Part shown: in pieces, positions 40,401 to 48,960 of the stretch
How the letters are laid out: the number at the start of each line of letters is the position of its first letter
Position numbering within the stretch: position 1 is the stretch's first letter
Source of the DNA: Nitrosovibrio sp. Nv4
GTDB lineage: Bacteria > Pseudomonadota > Gammaproteobacteria > Burkholderiales > Nitrosomonadaceae
Assembly (NCBI GenBank): GCA_945860135.1
Contig: CAMAPK010000001.1
Span: 146,381-210,380 of the forward strand
Reading direction: 5' to 3'
DNA: 64,000 nt
Notes under the pieces: model-generated
What the model was told of the DNA's origin: nothing
Seen by the model: only the letters and a program-made list of their open reading frames with translations
Database searches by the model: none
Translations under genes and position numbers: made by a program

Positions 40401-40711
40401 ACATTATCCTGGCAACCTCCCGTTCGCTCTGAGCCTGTCGAAGGGAGCCAGTCGAAGGGTTCACCACGAATGGATTTAATCTGTGCTTCCCTCGCCAGAC
40501 TCCCGCCGTCCCGAGGAGTAATTCCAATTTTTACTAGCGTATAGAGCAGGTGTGATTTCTATGCCCATGGTATTCCTGGCACTGTATTCGTGTGGGCAAT
40601 GCGCTGGCATCCAGTAGCCGTTTACTGAGCATAATTCGCAGATCAGATTAGGCTCCAAGGTCGTACAAGATATTTCCCCAGCATTCGACACTGTCAACCA
40701 CGAGAGTGCAA
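40401..40711. other. Junction between gdhA and the defence island
   Basis: A 311-bp stretch with a REP-like hairpin near its left end and otherwise nothing I can identify. A minus-strand frame of 84 codons overlaps the hsdR start and matches no family I know. This is the left boundary of the accessory region; no tRNA or obvious attachment repeat is visible. Confidence 0.4.
40419..40446. repeat. REP-like repeat (GAGCCTGTCGAAGG type), copy 1
   Basis: CCCGTTCGCTCTGAGCCTGT followed by CGAAGGGA is a copy of the dispersed element whose second copy lies at 59434-59466 in this window. A partial second unit (CAGTCGAAGGG) follows directly. Short dispersed repeats of this sequence are common between genes in many Proteobacteria. 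Confidence 0.7.
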
Positions 40712-43249
40712 ATGGCCGCAAAAGAGGCAAAAGCGCGCATCAAGCTCAACAAGTTGCTTGAAGAAGCAGGTTGGCGCTTCTTCGATGTCGGCAAAGACAA
40801 GGCCAACATCGTGCTTGAGCCCAAGGTCAAGCTGACCAAAGCCGCGATTGATGCGCTGGGCGAGAACTTCGAGTCCACTTCCAACGGTTTCATCGATTTC
40901 CTGCTGCTTGATGAAGCAGGCTTTCCGCTCTTGGTGCTTGAAGCAAAAGCCGAAGACAAGAATCCGCTAATTGGTAAAGAGCAGGCACGCAAGTACGCCA
41001 AATCGCAAAACTGCCGCTTCATTATTCTTTCCAATGGCAACCTGCACTACTTCTGGGATCTGGAGCAAGGCAACCCACACATCATCACGCGCTTCCCGAC
41101 ACCGGAATCCATCAAAGGCTACCACCGTTTTCAGCCCAGTCCGAATAAGCTCATTACCGAATCGGTGGGTAAAGACTATATTGCGCTCACCCAAATGCCC
41201 GGCTACGCCAGCGAAGCAGGGTGGAAGGACGAAGCCGAGCGAGAGACCTTCATCCAGAAAAACCGCCTGCGTTTTCTGCGCGATTACCAGAAACGCGCCG
41301 TGCAGGCGATACAAGATGCCGTTGCCGAAGGGCATGGCCGCTTTCTGTTTGAAATGGCCACCGGCACCGGCAAGACGCTCACCGCTGCAGCTGTTATCAA
41401 GCTGTTTCTGCGCACCGGCAATGCTCGCCGCGTGTTGTTCCTGGTCGACCGCCTGGAACTTGAAGACCAAGCTAACAAAGCCTTCGTCGCCCACTTGAAA
41501 AACGACTACACCTCGGTAATCTACAAGGAGCGTCGTGACGAATGGCGCAAGGCTGAGATTGTTGTCACCACGGTGCAATCGTTGTTGTTCAACGACAAAT
41601 ACAAACGCCTGTTTTCGCCCACCGATTTTGATTTGGTGATTTCCGACGAGGCGCACCGTTCCATCGGCGGCAATGCCCGCGCCGTATTCGAGTATTTCGT
41701 CGGCTACAAGCTGGGCCTCACCGCCACGCCACGCGATTACCTCAAGAAATTCGACGCCAGCAAACCCTCTACCCGCGATCCACGCGAACAGGAACGGCGA
41801 CTCCTGCTCGATACCTATCGCACCTTCGGCTGCGAGGGCGGCCACCCCACCTTCCGCTACTCGCTGCTGGATGGCGTGCGCGAAGGCTTCCTCATCAATC
41901 CCGTGGTGGTGGATGCGCGCACCGACATCACCACCCAACTGCTTTCCGACAAGGGTTATGCCGTTGCCGCACCCAACCCGGAAGGTGAAGCCGCTGAAGA
42001 AACCTTTTTCCAAAAAGATTTCGAAAAAAAGTTTTTCTCGGAAGCCACCAACCGGTTATTTTGCGAAACGTTCCTGAAAAATACCTTACGCGACCCGGTG
42101 AGTGGTGAGATCGGTAAGTCCATTATCTTTGCAGTCAGTCAGAACCACACTGCCAAACTTACGCAAATTCTCAATGAGCAGGCCCATGTGCTTTTTCCCG
42201 GTAAGTACCAGTCTGATTTCGCCGTGCAGGTCACCTCGCTGATCCCCGATGCTCAGCAATACACCATCAACTTCACCAACAACAACCTGCTCGGCTCAGC
42301 AAATTTCCTCGACGGCTACAAGACCAGCAAGGCGCGGGTTTGCGTCACGGTGGGCATGATGACCACTGGCTACGACTGCCCGGACATTCTCAACCTTGGC
42401 CTGATGCGCCCGATTTTCTCGCCCTCCGATTTTGTCCAGATCAAGGGTCGCGGCACGCGCAAGCACGATTTTCTGGAACAGCTTTTCGACAAGACGCTGA
42501 AAGAGCAGATCGGCAAACAGGATAAGACCCGATACAAACTCTTCGACTTCTTCGCCAACTGCGAATACTTCGAGGAGAAATTCAATTACGACGAAGTGCT
42601 GAAACTGCCGCGTCCCGGTGCTGGCGGAGAAGTGCCGGAACCTCCGCCGCCTCTGGAGCAATATACCTACACCGGTGCGGATGTGGTCAAACTGTTTGCC
42701 GAGCAAGTGGTCGGCGCACAAGGCATGAAAATCGACCGCATGTTCTTCGAAGGTTTCGAGAACACCGTCAAGGCCGACCCCGTGTTGCAGCAGCAAGTGG
42801 AAAACGAACAGTGGGATCAGGCCATTGACTACGTCACTACCCATTTGTTCGACAAACCTGCCGAGTTCTACAACTTGGACAAACTACGCCGTGCCGCCGG
42901 GGTGGATCGCCGCCTGACTCTGCGCGAGATTCTGGAAAAGATTTTCGGCTTGATTCCCTACTTCAAGGCCAAGGACGAATTGCTCGATGACGAATTCCAG
43001 AAATTCTTGCTCGATGCCTCGACCGATGACATCGAAAAGCAGGCCGGCAAGATCGTTGCCATGAAATACTTCTTCAAAGCTTACGCCACCGATGGCCGCC
43101 TGCGTGACATCATCGACAAGAAACACTTCACCGGCCTCAATGTCAATCCCGCCTTCAGCATGGCTGATTTCAAGGCTGTACCCAAAGAATGGCGCGACAA
43201 AATCCCAGAGTACGTGAAAGACTACGTGCCCATCAACCAATTCATGTAA
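40712..43249 (+). CDS. hsdR: Type I restriction endonuclease R subunit
   Basis: 845 aa. Motor and nuclease subunit of a type I restriction system. The N-terminal PD-(D/E)xK nuclease has Asp62 and the pair E77-A-K79 (LVLEAKA). The SF2 helicase follows with Walker A MATGTGKT (215-222), DEAH box at 312-315 (ISDEAHRS), and later VTVGMMTTGYDCP and QIKGRGTRKHDF, corresponding to motifs V and VI. A C-terminal part for binding the methylase is present. It is shorter than EcoKI HsdR (about 1170 aa). The ATG at 40712 is chosen over a GTG two codons upstream. The methylase-specificity gene follows 16 nt downstream. Confidence 0.95.
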   Translation: MAAKEAKARIKLNKLLEEAGWRFFDVGKDKANIVLEPKVKLTKAAIDALGENFESTSNGFIDFLLLDEAGFPLLVLEAKAEDKNPLIGKEQARKYAKSQNCRFIILSNGNLHYFWDLEQGNPHIITRFPTPESIKGYHRFQPSPNKLITESVGKDYIALTQMPGYASEAGWKDEAERETFIQKNRLRFLRDYQKRAVQAIQDAVAEGHGRFLFEMATGTGKTLTAAAVIKLFLRTGNARRVLFLVDRLELEDQANKAFVAHLKNDYTSVIYKERRDEWRKAEIVVTTVQSLLFNDKYKRLFSPTDFDLVISDEAHRSIGGNARAVFEYFVGYKLGLTATPRDYLKKFDASKPSTRDPREQERRLLLDTYRTFGCEGGHPTFRYSLLDGVREGFLINPVVVDARTDITTQLLSDKGYAVAAPNPEGEAAEETFFQKDFEKKFFSEATNRLFCETFLKNTLRDPVSGEIGKSIIFAVSQNHTAKLTQILNEQAHVLFPGKYQSDFAVQVTSLIPDAQQYTINFTNNNLLGSANFLDGYKTSKARVCVTVGMMTTGYDCPDILNLGLMRPIFSPSDFVQIKGRGTRKHDFLEQLFDKTLKEQIGKQDKTRYKLFDFFANCEYFEEKFNYDEVLKLPRPGAGGEVPEPPPPLEQYTYTGADVVKLFAEQVVGAQGMKIDRMFFEGFENTVKADPVLQQQVENEQWDQAIDYVTTHLFDKPAEFYNLDKLRRAAGVDRRLTLREILEKIFGLIPYFKAKDELLDDEFQKFLLDASTDDIEKQAGKIVAMKYFFKAYATDGRLRDIIDKKHFTGLNVNPAFSMADFKAVPKEWRDKIPEYVKDYVPINQFM

Positions 43250-43265
43250 GGAAACACCGCACTTC

Positions 43266-45818
43266 ATGCTTGATACCGACACCAAACGCCGTATTGATTC
43301 CTGCCGCGACATCCTTGTCGGCAAGGTGCCTGACCCGAAATCGCAGGTCGAACAAATCACTATCGCCCTGATTTACAAATTCATGGATGACATGGACGCC
43401 GAGGCCGAAGAACTGGGCGGCAAGCGCAGCTTCTTTGCGGGCGATTACGACAAATACGGCTGGGCCAAGCTCATGCGCTCCGGCCTGGGCGGCCACGAAA
43501 TGTTGAACCTCTATGCCGAGGCCATCGCCAAGATGCCGGAAAATCCCGGCATTCCCGCGCTGTTTCGCGACATATTCAAGAATGCCTACCTGCCCTATCG
43601 CGACCCGGAAACCCTGCGCAGTTTCCTGAAGGAGATCGACGGCTTCACCTACGACCATTCCGAACGACTTGGCGACGCCTTCGAATACCTTCTTTCCGTG
43701 CTCGGCAGCCAGGGCGATGCCGGGCAATTCCGCACCCCGCGTCATATCATCGACTTCATGGTCGAAATCATCGACCCGAAGAAAAATGAAAGCATCCTCG
43801 ATCCAGCCTGCGGCACGGCGGGCTTTCTCATCTCCTCCTACAAGCATATTCTCAAGCACAACACCACGGGCTATAAAGCGCAGCAAGACCGCGAGGCTTA
43901 TGATGAAAAGGGCGTGCCCCTCGAAAGCCTCATCCTCGACAGCCCCCTGCACTACAAGGGCGACCTGCTTACACCCGACGACAGAAAGCGCCTCGCCGCC
44001 AATATCCACGGCTACGACATCTCGCCGGACATGGTGCGCTTGTCGCTGGTCAACCTGTATCTGCACGGTTTCACCGACCCACACATCGTCGAATACGACA
44101 CGCTGACCAGCGAAGAGAAGTGGAACGAAACGGCGGATGTGATTCTCGCCAACCCGCCGTTCATGTCGCCGAAAGGCGGCATTAAGCCGCACAAACGTTT
44201 CAGCGTACAGGCTACCCGCTCCGAAGTGCTGTTCGTCGATTACATGGCCGAGCACCTCAGCCCGCAAGGCCGCGCCGCCATCATCGTGCCGGAAGGCATT
44301 ATTTTTCAGAGCGGCAGCGCTTACAAGCAACTGCGCGAAATGCTGGTGAAGAATTCGCTGGTGGCGGTGGTGTCGCTGCCTGCTGGCGTGTTTAACCCGT
44401 ATAGCGGCGTCAAGACTTCTATCTTGATTCTGGACAAGCGGCTGGCGAAAAAAACGGACGATGTGCTGTTTGTCAAAATCGAGAATGATGGCTACAACCT
44501 CGGTGCACAACGGCGAGCGATGGCGGGTAGCGGCCTGCCCGATGCAGTCGCCGCCTACCAGGCCTACCATCATTCCCGCGAAGGCGGAAATCCAGATGCC
44601 TTTGATCCAGCTCAATACACCAATGCACAAATAGTTAAGAAAACGCGGATTGGCGAAAGCGGAGAATGGGATTTGAGCGGAGAGCGGTATCGGGAGAGAG
44701 CTGTGGTGACGGCTTCTTTCCCTTTGGTTTTGCTCGGCGACGTATGCGATGTGAGCAAAGGTTCGCCGATCACCCGAGATCAAGTCATCGAAGGAAGCAT
44801 CCCGGTTATTGCTGGGGGACAAAAGCCTTCTTGTTTTCACAACGCATCAAATCGAACCGGTGAAACTATCACAGTCAGCGCATCAGGTGCCTATGCCGGA
44901 TTTGTCGCATATTTTGAAGAACCGATATTTGCTTCCGATTGCTCAACCATAAAACCCAACGATCAGCGGCTGCTTACCAAGTTTTTGTTTCACCTACTCA
45001 AGACAAAGCAAAGCGACATCTATGCACTTCAAGTTGGGATGGGACAACCTCACGTTTATTCGAAAGATTTGGCAAAACTCCCAATCCCCCTGCCGCCGCT
45101 GGAGACACAGAAGGAGATCGTGGCGGAGATCGAGGGGTATCAGAAGATCGTCGACGGCGCCCGCGCCGTCCTCGATCACTACCACCCACACATCCCCATC
45201 CACCCCGACTGGCCGATGGCGGCTCTTGGTGAGGTTTCTGAAGTAACTTCAAGCAAACGAATACTTGCCGAGGAATACGTTCCGTCTGGCACACCGTTCT
45301 ATCGCACGAAAGAGATTGTTGAGTTGAGCAATGGAAAGGACATCAGCCTTGAACTGTTTATTTCACAGGAGCGATTTGATTCGATCAAAGCACGTTTCGG
45401 AGCACCAACAAAAGGCGACCTGCTAATCTCGGCAGTCGGAACGATTGGCGTCTCTTGGGTAGTCGCTGATAACCGCGAGTTCTATTTCAAAGACGGGAAC
45501 CTTTTGTGGCTCAAAAATCTATCGAACGTCAATCCCTACTTTCTCAAGCACTGTCTCGACTCCACATTCGCAGAAGGAATCGACCACATTGTGTTTGGGG
45601 CTGCCTACAAGGCGTTGACGATTGAGAAGTTGAAGGAATTCAAAATCCCCCTCCCGCCCCTCGCCACGCAGCAAGCCATCGTCGCTGAAATCGAAGCCGA
45701 GCAAGCTTTGGTCAATGCGAACAAGCAACTGATCGAACGATTTGAGGCTAAAATCAAAACCACTATCAATCACGTCTGGGGCGAGTCCACCCCTGCACTT
45801 CTCGGAGAAACTGCATGA
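43266..45818 (+). CDS. hsdM: Fused type I methylase-specificity protein (HsdM-HsdS)
   Basis: 850 aa, two usually separate subunits in one frame. Residues about 1-440 are an N6-adenine methylase with SAM motif DPACGTAGF (179-187) and catalytic NPPF (296-299). Residues about 480-850 are a specificity part with two target-recognition regions, each closed by the conserved coiled-coil start (PLPPLETQKEIVAEIE and PLPPLATQQAIVAEIEAEQA). The joining region carries a translated REP element (HHSREGGNP, about 435-443). One polypeptide thus holds one methylase with two half-site readers. The stop overlaps the next gene's ATG by 4 nt. Confidence 0.93.
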   Translation: MLDTDTKRRIDSCRDILVGKVPDPKSQVEQITIALIYKFMDDMDAEAEELGGKRSFFAGDYDKYGWAKLMRSGLGGHEMLNLYAEAIAKMPENPGIPALFRDIFKNAYLPYRDPETLRSFLKEIDGFTYDHSERLGDAFEYLLSVLGSQGDAGQFRTPRHIIDFMVEIIDPKKNESILDPACGTAGFLISSYKHILKHNTTGYKAQQDREAYDEKGVPLESLILDSPLHYKGDLLTPDDRKRLAANIHGYDISPDMVRLSLVNLYLHGFTDPHIVEYDTLTSEEKWNETADVILANPPFMSPKGGIKPHKRFSVQATRSEVLFVDYMAEHLSPQGRAAIIVPEGIIFQSGSAYKQLREMLVKNSLVAVVSLPAGVFNPYSGVKTSILILDKRLAKKTDDVLFVKIENDGYNLGAQRRAMAGSGLPDAVAAYQAYHHSREGGNPDAFDPAQYTNAQIVKKTRIGESGEWDLSGERYRERAVVTASFPLVLLGDVCDVSKGSPITRDQVIEGSIPVIAGGQKPSCFHNASNRTGETITVSASGAYAGFVAYFEEPIFASDCSTIKPNDQRLLTKFLFHLLKTKQSDIYALQVGMGQPHVYSKDLAKLPIPLPPLETQKEIVAEIEGYQKIVDGARAVLDHYHPHIPIHPDWPMAALGEVSEVTSSKRILAEEYVPSGTPFYRTKEIVELSNGKDISLELFISQERFDSIKARFGAPTKGDLLISAVGTIGVSWVVADNREFYFKDGNLLWLKNLSNVNPYFLKHCLDSTFAEGIDHIVFGAAYKALTIEKLKEFKIPLPPLATQQAIVAEIEAEQALVNANKQLIERFEAKIKTTINHVWGESTPALLGETA
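44571..44593. repeat. REP element inside the hsdM-hsdS coding frame
   Basis: CATTCCCGCGAAGGCGGAAA plus TCC is the common ATTCCCGCGAAGGCGGGAATCC element with one change. It is read through in frame as HSREGGNP. A weaker, inverted partner (GGCGAAAGCGGAGAATGG) lies about 70 bp on, as if the pair and the sequence between them entered together. Confidence 0.75.
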
Positions 45819-47083
45819 TCCGACAATTGGAAGTCAAAGGTCTGCGCGCCTTGCGCTACGTCTCAGTCGATTTTGAGCCATTCCTGGTGATGGTGGGGCC
45901 GAATGCCTGCGGTAAAAGTACGCTGTTCGATGCCTTGCTGCTGGTGCGCGACATTCTTGCCAGCGGACTGGATGCTGCAGTGTTTGGCAATGCCCGCATG
46001 AATATCGCGCCCCGCGCAGTTGATCCGCTGGATTTGACCTGGCTGCGCCAAGGAGGGGGGGTGGAAATCGCAGTGACCTTGGAGTTGCCTAGCGAGATTG
46101 TCGAGAAACTGGAGCAGCGTTACCACTATGCGCGTTACGAGTTGGGTATCCATACCGATGGACGGTTGGGTTTTGACCATGAAACCCTGTGGCTATGCAA
46201 CGAGATCAAGCTGCGCGAGACTCATCAGCAGATGCTGTTTCCGTGCCCGGAAACCGGGCCGGAGCATATCGTTTTGCCACAGAACAAGAAGAGTCCGCCG
46301 GGCTGGCGCAAAGTGGTCAGCAAAGTGGTTGAAAGTGGAAATGACTATTTCCGTTCAGAAACGTCGGAATGGAACAACCTGTTTCGCCTTGGACCAACCA
46401 AAAGCGCACTGGCCAACCTGCCGGAAGATGAACAGAAATTCCCGGCAGCAACTTGGGCAAAGCGAGTATTGATGGAGGGTATCCACCGCTTGATGCTCAA
46501 TGCGGAAAAAATGCGCATGCCTTCGCCTGCAGGCTCACCTTCCGATTTCCTGCCGGATGGCTCGAACTTACCATGGGTGGTGCATGCGCTCGAAAAAGAA
46601 GGCGAGAGGAAAGGAGACTGGGTGGCCCATCTGGCGACTACGCTGGATGATCTGGAAGATATCCAGACCTGCGAAAAACCTGAGGATCGCTCCCGTTATA
46701 TCCAGTTAAAGTACAAGAGCGGCTTGGTTGCGCCCTCTTGGGTGCTTTCCGACGGAACGCTGCGTTTGCTTGCCCTAACATTGCTGGCTTATGCGCCGAC
46801 AACACCGAGCGTGGTGCTGATCGAAGAACCCGAAAACGGCATACACCCCAAGGCGATGGAAACAGTGATGCAGTCGCTGTCCTCTGTTTACGACGCGCAG
46901 GTGCTGTGCGCCACGCATTCTCCCGTTGTGCTTAGCCTGTTGCGATCAAAGCAGATTCTTTGCTTTGGCAAGACCGATGAAGGCGCTGTGGATATTGTTC
47001 GAGGCAACGATCATCCGCGCTTGCGCGAATGGCAATCTGCCCTGAACCTTGGTGAGTTGTTCGCAACAGGAGTACTGGGGTGA
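45815..47083 (+). CDS. AAA-family (ABC/SMC-type) ATPase in the restriction operon
   Basis: 422 aa. The Walker A motif is GPNACGKST at 28-36, straight after IRQLEVKGLRALRYVSVDF, as in RecF/OLD-like ATPases. Near residue 310 comes the signature LSDGTLRLLALTLLAY, then Walker B VVLIEEPENGIHPKA (catalytic Glu337/338) and CATHSPVVLSLL with the switch His. There is no fused nuclease; a 212-aa partner overlaps its 3' end by 4 nt. This resembles two-gene ATPase plus effector defence pairs (PARIS or split OLD style), but I cannot assign it to a named system. Confidence 0.85.
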   Translation: MIRQLEVKGLRALRYVSVDFEPFLVMVGPNACGKSTLFDALLLVRDILASGLDAAVFGNARMNIAPRAVDPLDLTWLRQGGGVEIAVTLELPSEIVEKLEQRYHYARYELGIHTDGRLGFDHETLWLCNEIKLRETHQQMLFPCPETGPEHIVLPQNKKSPPGWRKVVSKVVESGNDYFRSETSEWNNLFRLGPTKSALANLPEDEQKFPAATWAKRVLMEGIHRLMLNAEKMRMPSPAGSPSDFLPDGSNLPWVVHALEKEGERKGDWVAHLATTLDDLEDIQTCEKPEDRSRYIQLKYKSGLVAPSWVLSDGTLRLLALTLLAYAPTTPSVVLIEEPENGIHPKAMETVMQSLSSVYDAQVLCATHSPVVLSLLRSKQILCFGKTDEGAVDIVRGNDHPRLREWQSALNLGELFATGVLG

Positions 47084-47718
47084 GGGATTGCCTGTTTCTA
47101 GTGGCGGACAAGAACATGGAGGGAATGCTCAAGGGATTTTTCTTGCGCGATGCTTTCCATCAGGCCATGGGGTGTGGTCATTTTGATTTTGACTCACGTC
47201 AAGACATGGTGGTCGCCCACGGGCAGAATGATCCCGGACTTTACACTAGAGCAAATGAATTCTTGCAGCCTTATGCCAGCACACACAGACACGCAGTAGT
47301 CATTGTTGATGTCGAATGGGATGGATCGCCGGGTAAGGACACTATTTCGCAACGCCTGAATAAACACCTGACCAGTGCAGGCTGGTCAGATGATTGCGGG
47401 TGTGCGGTAGTCATCGCCCCGGAATTGGAAAACTGGGTGTGGCAGGATAGTCCCCATGTTTGCTCGGCCTTGGGTTTTGACGGCACATTCGCCGCGCTTC
47501 GCACCGCTCTGGAAAACCAAGGTTTCTGGCAACAAAACGAGGCAAAACCTGATCGCCCCAAAGAGGCTGTCGAATGGTCGCTTCGTCAGTCCAGAAAGGG
47601 AATGTCATCCGCGATTTATCAGCAATTGGCGATGCGGGTAACCGCGCGAGGTTGTACCGATGCAGCTTTCCACGCCTTGCGAAACGCGCTTCTTCGATGG
47701 TTTCCACCAGACTCATGA
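47080..47718 (+). CDS. Putative Toprim-like effector paired with the ATPase
   Basis: 212 aa, no family recognised with confidence. Possible Toprim/DUF4276-like pattern: an N-terminal strand and Glu14 (LFLVADKNMEGML), then VVIVDVEWDG with Asp77, Glu79 and Asp81, then IAPELENWVW with Glu115 and Glu117. Such acidic sets bind metal in nuclease effectors of OLD- and PARIS-like systems; here this is inference. The start is a GTG overlapping the ATPase stop (GTGA), so the two are translationally coupled. It ends in an ATGA overlap with a 19-codon frame. Confidence 0.6.
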   Translation: MRDCLFLVADKNMEGMLKGFFLRDAFHQAMGCGHFDFDSRQDMVVAHGQNDPGLYTRANEFLQPYASTHRHAVVIVDVEWDGSPGKDTISQRLNKHLTSAGWSDDCGCAVVIAPELENWVWQDSPHVCSALGFDGTFAALRTALENQGFWQQNEAKPDRPKEAVEWSLRQSRKGMSSAIYQQLAMRVTARGCTDAAFHALRNALLRWFPPDS

Positions 47719-47774
47719 ACATCAAGTATCTCGAAATCCAACGTGCTATCGTTGCCGAAATTGGGGTCGAGTAA
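47715..47774 (+). pseudogene. Relic of an hsdS 3' end
   Basis: A 19-codon frame, MNIKYLEIQRAIVAEIGVE. The part QRAIVAEI is the hallmark of the HsdS conserved helix and matches ATQQAIVAEIEAEQ in the intact gene 2 kb upstream, though the DNA differs at many third positions. The ATG overlaps the stop of the Toprim-like gene. I read it as a leftover of hsdS on the far side of an inserted cassette, or of a second specificity gene. Confidence 0.5.
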
Positions 47775-47777
47775 AGC

Positions 47778-48503
47778 ATGGACGACGCGCTGGCGATCCG
47801 CGATTACTTACCCAACTCATTCAAAAACCAGAACGATGCGGATTACATCGCATTTTTGTGGGAGACGTTCGAGAGCAACTACGAAAGTGGCAAATACCAG
47901 TTCGCCATGCTGGCGTGCCACATGCTTTACATGAGCTTCGTGTATTTTTCGGTGTGGCAGATCAAGCTGAGCCACCCGGCAGATTTCGCCAACGCAGTCA
48001 TTTTCCAGCAAAAGGAAAAGGAACTGCTGGCCGCATCTTCACCCTTCACCTTCAGCGAGGTGCAGGAGCGCAGCATTTTCAGGTTTCTTCGCTTGGTCGG
48101 CTGTGAGCAGCAGCATATCGGGCAGTTTCAAAAGCTGGTGGATGAACGCAACGAAATCGCGCATTCCAATGGCCATATCTTTTTCGCCGACCAGACAACG
48201 GCAGACCGAAAAATTGGTGAAATACTGATTCAGATGGCTGCGATCCAAACCCACATGCGGCTGGCTATCCATGACTGCCTGCGCCGTTTTCTGCTGGAAA
48301 GCCACAACCCGGAGGAGCGGGAATATTACGACGATGCCGATCAGATTCAGGAAGTGCTGATCCACGCCAATTATTTTTCGCAGAAGGACATCGAAGATTG
48401 CTTGGTCTTCGACATTGCCAGCCTGTCAGGGCAAGCAGAGTTCCCAGCTATCAAGGTGTTGTTTGAGGAATTCCGGTTCAATCACTCACAGCATGAGGAT
48501 TGA
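47778..48503 (+). CDS. HEPN-like protein of the type I restriction operon
   Basis: 241 aa, mostly helical. Residues 124-129 read RNEIAH (DERNEIAHSNG), the Rx4H motif of HEPN domains, which in many defence and toxin systems form an RNase site. Homologues that I recall sit next to type I restriction genes, but no function is established. It starts 3 nt after the hsdS relic. It converges with yhaV, only 4 nt apart. Confidence 0.7.
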   Translation: MDDALAIRDYLPNSFKNQNDADYIAFLWETFESNYESGKYQFAMLACHMLYMSFVYFSVWQIKLSHPADFANAVIFQQKEKELLAASSPFTFSEVQERSIFRFLRLVGCEQQHIGQFQKLVDERNEIAHSNGHIFFADQTTADRKIGEILIQMAAIQTHMRLAIHDCLRRFLLESHNPEEREYYDDADQIQEVLIHANYFSQKDIEDCLVFDIASLSGQAEFPAIKVLFEEFRFNHSQHED

Positions 48504-48507
48504 GCTG

Positions 48508-48960
48508 CTAAATCGCCGCTGCGGATTCCTTCAATAAGTCATCAAAGCCGTTCGGCACATCTCCGCGCCGCAACATGCGCTTGAAGACTTCGTACACATC
48601 GGTCTTAGCCCCTGCTTTGCGCAAAGTGCTTTCGTCATTCAGCCAGGCATAGACAATGCGTTTATCTTTGCTGGCGAATTTGAAGAACAGGCGATAGCGC
48701 GGTGGAAGACGATGTTTTACTCGCCGCCAATCTTTGTAGCTATCGCCGAGCGTGCCGCCTAGCCAGAAGTCGCGGTGCTCGGGGTCACGCGGCACTTCGG
48801 TGCGCACGTTATCAATGACGGCTTTGAGCAGCTTGGCTTTTTTGTGATGGTGAAATCCAGTCGGGTCTTTTTGTGCTAAGACGGTAACTTCGGCTTCAAG
48901 TTGGTTGAGGATTTGCCCAAACAAGCGGAAATAAAACAGGTTCCAGCCGTTGCTGACCAT
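48508..48960 (-). CDS. yhaV: Type II toxin YhaV
   Basis: 150 aa. YhaV is a ribosome-dependent RNase toxin of the RelE-like fold, normally held by the antitoxin PrlF. Recognisable blocks: GWNLFYFRLFGQILNQLEAE, then KLLKAVIDNVRTEVPRDPEH, FWLGGTLGDSYKDWRRVK, RYRLFFKF and IVYAWLNDESTLRKAG. Length is normal and no key segment is broken. The upstream gene overlaps its ATG by 1 nt and stands in the antitoxin position, but it lacks the usual PrlF DNA-binding half. Confidence 0.93.
   Translation of the reverse strand: MVSNGWNLFYFRLFGQILNQLEAEVTVLAQKDPTGFHHHKKAKLLKAVIDNVRTEVPRDPEHRDFWLGGTLGDSYKDWRRVKHRLPPRYRLFFKFASKDKRIVYAWLNDESTLRKAGAKTDVYEVFKRMLRRGDVPNGFDDLLKESAAAI

Noticed and set aside
40476..40730. 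84-codon minus-strand frame at the island border
   Set aside because: Overlaps the hsdR start, has no motif I recognise and no ribosome site. It could be a relic but I cannot support it.
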